Origin: Microvirga sp. VF16
GTDB lineage: Bacteria; Pseudomonadota; Alphaproteobacteria; Rhizobiales; Beijerinckiaceae
DNA length: 64,000 bases
Assembly: GCF_016864375.1 (NCBI RefSeq)
Contig: NZ_CP069354.1
Span: 4,679,501-4,743,500 of the forward strand
Reading direction: 5' to 3'
Shown here: in pieces, positions 57,656-64,000 of the stretch
Layout: every line of letters begins with the position of its first letter
Position numbering within the stretch: the first letter of the stretch is position 1
Notes under the pieces: model-generated
Databases searched by the model: none
Told to the model about the DNA's origin: nothing
What the model saw: only the letters and a program-made list of their open reading frames with translations
Program-made: the position numbers and the translations under genes

Positions 57656-57952
57656 CTAGCCCCCCTCCGGCTCGAGCTGGCCGGCCTGGGCGAGCACCGT
57701 CTGGACGGCACCGATGGCCTGGCGGACCCTCCGGCCGACATCGTCGGTCGCGGCCTCGAAGCGGTGGAGGCGGGTGAGCGCACCATCGAGCTCCACGGCA
57801 AGGCGGGCCCGATCGTCCTGCATGAGCTGGAGCTCGGTTTCCAGGGCGCCGCGCCGCTTCTCGGCCTCCAGGCGACGGGAGACCGATGCCTCGAGAAGCC
57901 CCAAGGCCATGTCGAGCCGCTTCATTGCTTCCTCGAGTGTCGGCGCCATCAT
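57656..57952 (-). CDS. DUF4164-type coiled-coil protein
   Basis: The 98-aa protein is nearly all helical with a heptad pattern (LEEAMKRLDMALGLLEASV, then RRGALETELQLMQDDRARL) and matches the small DUF4164 family that precedes zapA in many alphaproteobacteria. Its role is not known; a ZapB-like partner for ZapA or FtsZ is a reasonable guess from the gene order and coiled-coil shape. It begins at 57952 (Met-Met), ends 3 nt before zapA and is probably translated with it. A single RIME-like unit lies just upstream, between this gene and the divergent tkt. Confidence 0.82.
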   Translation of the reverse strand: MMAPTLEEAMKRLDMALGLLEASVSRRLEAEKRRGALETELQLMQDDRARLAVELDGALTRLHRFEAATDDVGRRVRQAIGAVQTVLAQAGQLEPEGG

Positions 57953-57976
57953 GCCTCCTGAATCGCCGATACACTA

Positions 57977-58025
57977 GCGCATCGTGCGGAAAAGTGGATC
58001 CGGTTTTCCGGGCTACACGATGCGC
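57977..58025. repeat. RIME-like palindrome, single unit (copy 4)
   Basis: GCGCATCGTGCGGAAAAGTG, then GATCCGGTTTTCCGGGCTAC to ACGATGCGC. It contains the first unit of copies 1-3 but not the second. It lies in the divergent region between DUF4164 and tkt. Confidence 0.75.
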
Positions 58026-58246
58026 CGCTTAGGGATCGATGCCCAGCATTTCCCGGCGCAGTGGACACCGGTTCACCGCCAAAAATACGATAAATACCCG
58101 AACGCGCAGGCTGCGCCAAACAACGCTTCGTAAGGGGATTTGACCCCGTGAAGCCTTTGACTCGCCCCTGTCGCGTGTTAAGGAGCCCACGCCTTTTCCA
58201 GACAGACCGCCCCGTTGCGGGGCCCTCAAGACTTGTGGATCTCGCC

Positions 58247-60250
58247 GTGCAAGATACCGTCTCCGCCGATCGCGTCACCCATTCCGATCTGGCGAACGCC
58301 GTGCGCGTCCTCGCCATGGACGCCGTCGAACAAGCCAAATCCGGCCATCCGGGCCTGCCCATGGGCGCCGCCGACATGGCAACGGTGCTGTTCACCAAGT
58401 TCCTGAAATACGACACCGCCGACCCGACCTGGCCTGACCGCGACCGGTTCATTCTCTCGGCCGGTCACGGCTCGATGCTGCTCTACTCGCTCCTGCACCT
58501 GACGGGTGTGAAGGGCATGACCATCGACGAGCTGAAGAACTTCCGCAAGCTCGACTCGAAGACCCCGGGCCATCCTGAGAACTTCATGACGCCGGGTGTC
58601 GAGACCACCACCGGTCCGCTCGGCCAGGGCATCGCCACCGCCGTGGGCTTCGCGCTCGCCGAGCGCATGCTGAACGCCGAGTACGGCGACGATCTCGTCA
58701 ACCATTACACCTATGTGCTCGCCTCCGACGGCGACCTGATGGAAGGCATCAGCCACGAGGCCATCGCGCTTGCCGGCCACCTGAAACTCAACCGGATGAT
58801 CGTACTGTTCGACGACAACGGCATCTCCATCGACGGTCCCCTGTCGCTCTCCGACTCGGTCGATCAGGTGAAGCGCTTCCAGGCCTGCGGCTGGAATGCG
58901 GTGCGCGTCGACGGCCACGACCCGCAGGCGATCCAGCGCGCCATTTCCCGCGCCCAGAAGTCGGACAAGCCGACCCTGATCGCCTGCAAGACGACCATCG
59001 GCTACGGTGCTCCGAAGAAGGCCGGCACCTCCAAGGCCCATGGCGAGCCGCTCGGCGCCGAAGAGCTCGCAGGCGCCAAGGCGGCGCTCCGCTGGAACCA
59101 CGCGCCCTTCGAGATTCCGGACAATATCCGCGACGCCTGGGCGAAGGCCGGTAAGAAGGGCCGTCGCCTGCGCAAGGCCTGGGAAGATCGCCTGAAGGCG
59201 CTTGCGCCTGAGAAGCGCGCCGAGTTCGAGCGTCGCGTGAAGGGCGTGCGTCCGCAGGGGCTGGCAGATGCGGTCGCCAAGCTGAAGGACAAGCTCGTCG
59301 CCGAGCCGCAGAATGTCGCCACCCGTAAAGCCAGCGAGATCGCGCTCGAGGTCATCACCGAGGCCGTGCCTGAGCTGGTGCTGGGCTCGGCCGACCTGAC
59401 GCCTTCCAACAACACCAAGACCAAGAACCTGACCGCGATCTCGCCCGGCAACTATGCCGGCCGCTACATCCATTACGGCATCCGCGAGCACGGCATGGCG
59501 GCCGCCATGAACGGCATCGCGCTGCATGGCGGCTACGTGCCGGCTGGCGCGACCTTCCTGGTCTTCACGGACTATGCCCGTCCCGCCATGCGCATCGCGG
59601 CGCTTGCCGGCATCCCGGCGATCTACGTGATGACCCACGACTCGATCGGTCTCGGCGAGGACGGTCCGACCCACCAGCCGGTGGAGCATCTGGCCGCCCT
59701 TCGCTCCATGCCGAAGATGCGTGTGTTCCGCCCGGCGGACGCCATCGAGACGGCGGAAGCCTGGCAGCTAGCTCTTGAGCGCACCGACGGCCCGTCGACG
59801 CTCGCGCTCACCCGCCAGAACCTGCCGCAGGTTCGGAAAGAGGGCGGCGCGAAAAACCTCTCGGCCACGGGTGCCTACGAGCTCTCCCCCGCCAGCGGCA
59901 AAGCCCGCGCGACCATCTTCGCGTCGGGCTCCGAGGTCGAGATCGCGCTCGCGGCCCAGAAGCTGCTGGAAGAGCAGAGCTTCCCGGTTCGCGTCGTGTC
60001 GGTGCCTTCGCTCGACCTCTTCCTGGCTCAGCCCGAGAAGGTCCGCCAGCAGATCATCGGCGATGCGCCGGTCAAGGTGGCCGTCGAGGCGGCCGTGCGG
60101 TTCGGCTGGGATTCGGTCATCGGCCCCGACGGTATTTTCGTGGGCATGCATGGGTTTGGGGCGAGCGCGCCCTACAAGGACCTTTACAAGCACTTCGGCA
60201 TCACGGCCGAAGCCGTGGCTGAAAAGGTTCTTCGGACACACAATCTCTGA
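58247..60250 (+). CDS. tkt: Transketolase
   Basis: Transketolase moves two-carbon ketol groups between sugar phosphates in the pentose phosphate and Calvin-type routes, using thiamine diphosphate. The 667-aa protein has ANAVRVLAMDAVEQAKSGHPG near the start, the thiamine-binding loop GDGDLMEGISHEA, then GIREHGMAAAMNGIALHGG with the catalytic Glu and THDSIGLGEDGPTHQPVEHL in the pyrimidine domain. GTG 58247 gives the usual length and N-terminus; a GTG at 58148 would add 33 untypical residues, and neither has a strong ribosome binding site. It starts a cluster tkt-gap-(81-aa)-pgk-fba that joins the pentose phosphate and lower glycolytic or gluconeogenic steps. Confidence 0.95.
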   Translation: MQDTVSADRVTHSDLANAVRVLAMDAVEQAKSGHPGLPMGAADMATVLFTKFLKYDTADPTWPDRDRFILSAGHGSMLLYSLLHLTGVKGMTIDELKNFRKLDSKTPGHPENFMTPGVETTTGPLGQGIATAVGFALAERMLNAEYGDDLVNHYTYVLASDGDLMEGISHEAIALAGHLKLNRMIVLFDDNGISIDGPLSLSDSVDQVKRFQACGWNAVRVDGHDPQAIQRAISRAQKSDKPTLIACKTTIGYGAPKKAGTSKAHGEPLGAEELAGAKAALRWNHAPFEIPDNIRDAWAKAGKKGRRLRKAWEDRLKALAPEKRAEFERRVKGVRPQGLADAVAKLKDKLVAEPQNVATRKASEIALEVITEAVPELVLGSADLTPSNNTKTKNLTAISPGNYAGRYIHYGIREHGMAAAMNGIALHGGYVPAGATFLVFTDYARPAMRIAALAGIPAIYVMTHDSIGLGEDGPTHQPVEHLAALRSMPKMRVFRPADAIETAEAWQLALERTDGPSTLALTRQNLPQVRKEGGAKNLSATGAYELSPASGKARATIFASGSEVEIALAAQKLLEEQSFPVRVVSVPSLDLFLAQPEKVRQQIIGDAPVKVAVEAAVRFGWDSVIGPDGIFVGMHGFGASAPYKDLYKHFGITAEAVAEKVLRTHNL

Positions 60251-60295
60251 GGCACGAGAAACGTTTAAGCCTCGTTACACAAGGGAGCTAAGACT

Positions 60296-61303
60296 ATGAC
60301 GGTGAAGGTCGCGATCAACGGGTTCGGTCGCATCGGACGCAACATCCTCCGCGCCATCGTGGAGAGCGGCCGCAAGGACATCGAGGTGGTTGCCATCAAC
60401 GATCTCGGCCCTGTCGAGACGAATGCCCACCTGCTCCGCTTCGATTCCGTCCATGGTCGCTTCCCGGCCGAGGTTGCGGTCGACGGCGAGTTCCTCGTCA
60501 TCAACGGCAAGAAGATCCGCGTGACGGCGATCAAGGATCCGGCAGCCCTGCCGCACCGCGAACTCGGCGTCGACATCGCCATGGAATGCACCGGCATCTT
60601 CACCTCGAAGGAGAAGGCCTCGGCCCACCTCACCGCCGGCGCCAAGCGCGTCATTATCTCGGCTCCGGCCGAAGGCGCCGATCTCACGGTCGTCTACGGC
60701 GTCAACCACGACAAGCTGACGAAGGATCACGTCGTCATCTCGAACGCTTCCTGCACCACGAACTGCCTCGCTCCGGTGGCGAAGGTGCTTCATGACGCGG
60801 TCGGCATCGAGAAGGGCTTCATGACGACGATCCACTCGTACACGAACGACCAGCCGACGCTGGATCAGATGCACAAGGACCTCTACCGCGCCCGCGCGGC
60901 GGCCCTGAACATGATCCCGACCTCGACCGGCGCCGCCAAGGCAGTGGGCCTCGTCCTGCCCGACCTCAACGGCAAGCTCGACGGCTCGTCGATCCGCGTG
61001 CCGACCCCGAACGTCTCCGTGGTCGACTTCAAGTTCGTCGCCAAGAAGGCGACGACGAAGGAGGAGATCAACGCGGCGATCAAGCGCGCGGCCGAGCAGG
61101 AGCTGAAGGGCATCCTAGGCACCACGGACCAGCCGAACGTCTCCTCGGACTTCAACCACGATCCGCACTCCTCCGTGTTCCACCTGGATCAGACCAAGGT
61201 GATGGAAGGCAACTTCGTGCGCGTGCTGTCCTGGTACGACAACGAATGGGGCTTCTCGAACCGCATGGCGGACACCGCCGTCGCCATGGCGAAGCTCATC
61301 TAA
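60296..61303 (+). CDS. gap: Glyceraldehyde-3-phosphate dehydrogenase
   Basis: GAPDH interconverts glyceraldehyde-3-phosphate and 1,3-bisphosphoglycerate. The 335-aa protein has the Rossmann loop INGFGRIGR (residues 7-15), the active-site Cys153 in SNASCTTNCLAPV and its partner His further on, and the conserved WYDNEWGFSNRM near the C-terminus. Asp near the nucleotide-binding strand (NDLGPVETNAHLL) suggests NAD+ preference, as in glycolytic forms. AAGGGAG lies about nine bases before ATG 60296. The gene follows tkt by 45 nt and precedes an 81-aa gene and pgk, so it belongs to one cluster. Whether it mainly works in glycolysis or gluconeogenesis is not set by the sequence. Confidence 0.97.
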   Translation: MTVKVAINGFGRIGRNILRAIVESGRKDIEVVAINDLGPVETNAHLLRFDSVHGRFPAEVAVDGEFLVINGKKIRVTAIKDPAALPHRELGVDIAMECTGIFTSKEKASAHLTAGAKRVIISAPAEGADLTVVYGVNHDKLTKDHVVISNASCTTNCLAPVAKVLHDAVGIEKGFMTTIHSYTNDQPTLDQMHKDLYRARAAALNMIPTSTGAAKAVGLVLPDLNGKLDGSSIRVPTPNVSVVDFKFVAKKATTKEEINAAIKRAAEQELKGILGTTDQPNVSSDFNHDPHSSVFHLDQTKVMEGNFVRVLSWYDNEWGFSNRMADTAVAMAKLI

Positions 61304-61309
61304 GCTTCA

Positions 61310-61555
61310 ATGTCGGACGAGCGCATCGCGAAACTCGAGAGCACCATGGAGGAGATCAAGACCTCCATGGCCTCGATCGAGATGCGCTTGGGACTGATCG
61401 AGGGATCGCTCGCCGAGACGAAAAGCCGTCTCTACCGGCTTCCAAGCGGCTGGCGGCTCCTCGGCGTTATCCTTGCTGCAACCCTCGTCACATGGGGCAT
61501 CTGCACCATAATGGCCTTTGCTTTTGTGATCGCCGTCGAGGGGGATATGAGATGA
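61310..61555 (+). CDS. Small coiled-coil membrane protein between gap and pgk
   Basis: The 81-aa product starts MSDERIAKLESTMEEIKTSM, a clear coiled-coil heptad run of about 40 residues, followed by SRLYRLPSGWRLLG and one membrane helix (VILAATLVTWGICTIMAFAF), and ends with a short acidic tail. The topology would put the coiled coil in the cytoplasm. I do not recognise a named family. Its ATG lies 6 nt after the gap stop and its stop 13 nt before pgk, so it should be translated from the same message as the two enzymes. A role in tethering glycolytic enzymes to the membrane is a pure guess. Confidence 0.7.
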   Translation: MSDERIAKLESTMEEIKTSMASIEMRLGLIEGSLAETKSRLYRLPSGWRLLGVILAATLVTWGICTIMAFAFVIAVEGDMR

Positions 61556-61568
61556 GGTTTTTCAAAGC

Positions 61569-62759
61569 ATGACCGCCTTCCGCACGCTCGACCAGGCAGA
61601 GGTCAAGGGAAAACGCGTTCTCGTCCGGGTGGACCTCAATGTCCCGATGGAGAATGGCCGGATCACGGACGCGACGCGCATCGAGCGCGTGCTTCCCACC
61701 ATCCGGGAGATCGCGGACAAGGGCGGAAAGGTGATCCTTCTCGCCCATTTCGGGCGCCCGAAGGGACGCGACCCGAAGGAATCCCTGAAGCCCGTCGCGG
61801 AAGCGGTCTCGAAGCATCTCCACAAGCAAGTGGCCTTCGCCGATGACTGCATCGGCGAGGCCGCAACGAAGGCTGTCGGCTCTCTGAGGGAAGGCGAAGT
61901 CCTGCTCCTCGAGAACACCCGCTTCCATGCGGGCGAGGAGAAGAACGATCCGGCCTTCGTGCAGGATCTGGCGAAGCTCGGCGATCTTTATGTCAACGAC
62001 GCGTTCTCGGCGGCGCATCGCGCTCATGCCTCGACAGAGGGTCTCGCCCGCGTGCTGCCCGCTTATGCCGGCCGCACCATGCAGGCGGAACTCGACGCCC
62101 TGACCAAGGGTCTCGAAGCGCCCAAGCGTCCGGTCGTCGCCATCGTCGGCGGCGCCAAGGTCTCGACCAAGATCGACCTGCTCGAAAACCTCGTCACCAA
62201 GGTCGATGCCCTCGTCATCGGCGGCGGCATGGCCAACACCTTCGTGCACGCGACGGGCCTCGGTATCGGCAAATCGCTGGCCGAGAAGGATCTGGCGGCG
62301 ACCGCCATGCGCATCATCGACAAGGCACGCCAGTCGAACTGCGCCATCATCCTGCCCGTCGACGGCGTCTGCGCCTACGAGTTCAAGGCGGGCGCCCACA
62401 ACCACACCTATGGTATCGATGCGATCCCCGAGGATCAGATGATCCTGGATGTTGGCTCGCAATCGGTCGAGCGTATCTCGTCTGCGATCAACGACGCCGC
62501 GACGCTCGTCTGGAACGGCCCGCTCGGCGCCTTCGAGATCGCGCCCTTCGACCAGGGCACGGTCGCGGCGGCCCGCCATGCGGCCCAGCGCACCAGGGAA
62601 GGCAAGCTCGTCTCCGTCGCCGGCGGCGGCGATACGGTCGCGGCCCTCAACCACGCTGGCGTTGCGGACGACTTTACCTATGTATCGACGGCAGGCGGCG
62701 CTTTCCTCGAATGGCTCGAAGGCAAGTCGCTGCCCGGCGTGGACGCGCTGAGGGCCTGA
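61569..62759 (+). CDS. pgk: Phosphoglycerate kinase
   Basis: Pgk transfers phosphate from 1,3-bisphosphoglycerate to ADP. The 396-aa protein has the substrate-binding RVDLNVPMENGRITD near the N-terminus, ILLAHFGRPKGRDPKESL, LENTRFHAGEEKNDP and the C-terminal GGGDTVAALNHAG and STAGGAFLEWLEGK that close over the nucleotide. All core residues I can check are present. It follows the 81-aa gene by 13 nt and lies 120 nt before fba; this gap contains a promoter-like region and an AAGGAGG site for fba. No rbcLS gene is in the window, so the cluster may serve glycolysis and gluconeogenesis rather than carbon fixation. Confidence 0.97.
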   Translation: MTAFRTLDQAEVKGKRVLVRVDLNVPMENGRITDATRIERVLPTIREIADKGGKVILLAHFGRPKGRDPKESLKPVAEAVSKHLHKQVAFADDCIGEAATKAVGSLREGEVLLLENTRFHAGEEKNDPAFVQDLAKLGDLYVNDAFSAAHRAHASTEGLARVLPAYAGRTMQAELDALTKGLEAPKRPVVAIVGGAKVSTKIDLLENLVTKVDALVIGGGMANTFVHATGLGIGKSLAEKDLAATAMRIIDKARQSNCAIILPVDGVCAYEFKAGAHNHTYGIDAIPEDQMILDVGSQSVERISSAINDAATLVWNGPLGAFEIAPFDQGTVAAARHAAQRTREGKLVSVAGGGDTVAALNHAGVADDFTYVSTAGGAFLEWLEGKSLPGVDALRA

Positions 62760-62879
62760 ACGATCGCTCTCGGGCAAGGGAATTAACCCTCCCTCGCAAG
62801 AGTAACGCGGTTCGCGGCTCGCTTAAGCTCAGGTTCAGTTTCGGCGCGCTTAAAACAGCCGCCCAATAAGGAGGACGAA

Positions 62880-63968
62880 ATGGCACGCATCACCATGAGG
62901 CAGCTTCTGGATCACGCAGCCGAGCAAGGCTATGGCGTGCCTGCCTTCAACATCAACAACATGGAGCAGGCGCTCGCGATCATGGCGGCGGCCAACGAGG
63001 TCGATGCGCCGGTGATCATCCAGGCGAGCCGCGGTGCGCGCTCCTACGCCAACGACGTCATGCTCAAGCACATGATGGATGCAGTGACCGAGATCTATCC
63101 GCATATCCCGGTCTGCGTGCATCTCGATCACGGCAACGAGCCCGCCACCTGCATGACCGCAATCCAGGCCGGCTTCACCTCGGTGATGATGGACGGCTCG
63201 CTCAAGGCCGACGGCAAGACCCCGGGTGACTGGGACTACAATGTCGGCGTGACCAAGAAGGTGGTCGAGATGGCCCATCTCGGCGGCATCTCGGTGGAAG
63301 GCGAGCTCGGCGTGCTCGGCTCGCTGGAGAGCGGCACGGGCGAGGCCGAGGACGGCCACGGCGCCGAGGGCCAGCTCTCGCACGACCAGCTGCTGACGAA
63401 TCCCGACGAGGCGGTGAAGTTCGTGGCCGAGACCAAGGTCGACGCGCTCGCCATCGCCATGGGCACGTCGCACGGCGCCTACAAGTTCACCCGCAAGCCG
63501 GACGGCGCGATCCTCGCGATGAATGTGATCGAGGAGATTCACAAGAAGCTCCCGAACACCCACCTCGTGATGCACGGCTCCTCCTCGGTGCCGCAGGACC
63601 TGCAGGACATCATCAACCAGTATGGCGGCCAGATGAAGCCGACCTGGGGCGTGCCGGTGGAAGAGATCCAGCGCGGCATCAAGCACGGCGTGCGCAAGAT
63701 CAACATCGACACCGACAACCGCATGGCGATGACCGGCCAGATCCGCAAGATTCTGACCGAGAACCCGGGCGAGTTCGATCCGCGCAAATATCTGAAGCCT
63801 GCCATGGAGGCGATGACGAAGCTCTGCAAGCAGCGCCTGCAGGAATTCAACACCGCCGGCCAGGCCTCGAAGATCAAGCGCGTCTTCACGCTGGCCGAGA
63901 TGGCCAAGCGCTACGCCTCCGGCGAGCTCGACCCGACCATTGCTTCGAGCCGTCAGGCGGCGGAGTAA
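62880..63968 (+). CDS. fba: Class II fructose-bisphosphate aldolase
   Basis: This zinc enzyme makes or splits fructose-1,6-bisphosphate (and often sedoheptulose-1,7-bisphosphate). The 362-aa protein begins MARITMRQLLDHAAEQGYGV and has the CVHLDHGNE motif with Asp83 and the zinc ligand His84, then SVEGELGVLGSLESG, HGSSSVPQDLQ and INIDTDNRMAMTGQIRK, all class II (type B-like) features. A strong AAGGAGG lies five bases before ATG 62880. It is the last gene seen of the tkt-gap-pgk-fba cluster. No downstream terminator or gene is visible before the window ends at 64000. A class I aldolase is not present in the window. Confidence 0.97.
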   Translation: MARITMRQLLDHAAEQGYGVPAFNINNMEQALAIMAAANEVDAPVIIQASRGARSYANDVMLKHMMDAVTEIYPHIPVCVHLDHGNEPATCMTAIQAGFTSVMMDGSLKADGKTPGDWDYNVGVTKKVVEMAHLGGISVEGELGVLGSLESGTGEAEDGHGAEGQLSHDQLLTNPDEAVKFVAETKVDALAIAMGTSHGAYKFTRKPDGAILAMNVIEEIHKKLPNTHLVMHGSSSVPQDLQDIINQYGGQMKPTWGVPVEEIQRGIKHGVRKINIDTDNRMAMTGQIRKILTENPGEFDPRKYLKPAMEAMTKLCKQRLQEFNTAGQASKIKRVFTLAEMAKRYASGELDPTIASSRQAAE

Positions 63969-64000
63969 TCGGCCGGGCTTTCGCCTTAATCATGATCGAC

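Overview
The window is about 64 kb of GC-rich chromosomal DNA from an alphaproteobacterium, most likely a Hyphomicrobiales member of the Methylobacteriaceae/Microvirga type. This rests on the HWE-family histidine kinase, the ruvCAB-ybgC-tolQRAB-pal-cpoB-tilS-ftsH-glmM order, a DUF4164-zapA-6S RNA-fau block, a LexA-type GAAC-N7-GAAC box and RIME-like intergenic palindromes. The genus is an inference. No transposase, integrase, CRISPR array or phage module was seen. The window is mostly core genome with accessory patches.

Layout. 1-5.5 kb: 3' part of a PAS/HWE sensor kinase, cobinamide kinase, a BtuF-like binding protein, a lytic-transglycosylase-like protein and an MFS transporter. 5.7-10.6 kb: a small conserved protein, periplasmic gamma-glutamyltransferase, dTDP-4-dehydrorhamnose reductase, O-succinylhomoserine sulfhydrylase with a hairpin leader, and a secreted Asp/Arg-rich protein. 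10.8-14.5 kb: a complete TRAP transporter. 14.5-18.5 kb: two small proteins, tRNA-Glu(CTC), rluD-type pseudouridine synthase and rpoH. 18.6-24.8 kb: a conserved membrane-anchored protein, purA, an RTX protein with seven Trp-rich repeats, then a 1.6-kb gene-free tract with an orphan SOS-type promoter and tandem palindromes. 24.8-31.2 kb: rnk-like regulator, glutamine amidotransferase, DMT exporter, purU, serA and serC. 31.4-36 kb: an RND efflux pair.

36-58 kb is almost entirely minus-strand and holds the envelope, division and repair cluster. Reading with transcription: DUF4164, zapA, 6S RNA, fau, YmdB-type phosphoesterase, ExoD-like protein, yebC, ruvC, ruvA, ruvB, an AT-richer membrane protein, ybgC, tolQ, tolR, tolA, tolB, pal, cpoB, tilS, ftsH and glmM. 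A plus-strand pair (cardiolipin synthase and HdeD-like protein) sits between tolB and pal, and a 94-aa plus-strand gene sits between zapA and 6S RNA. 58-64 kb is a plus-strand sugar-phosphate cluster: tkt, gap, a small coiled-coil membrane protein, pgk and fba.

Three families of intergenic palindromic repeats separate many genes. The most interesting unexplained items are the LexA-box promoter with no recognisable gene (23.77-23.82 kb), the seven-repeat RTX protein, the cls-hdeD insertion in the tol-pal cluster, the 6S RNA that ends 2 nt before the fau start codon, and structured leaders at metZ and rpoH. No clearly new multi-gene defence or mobile system was found.
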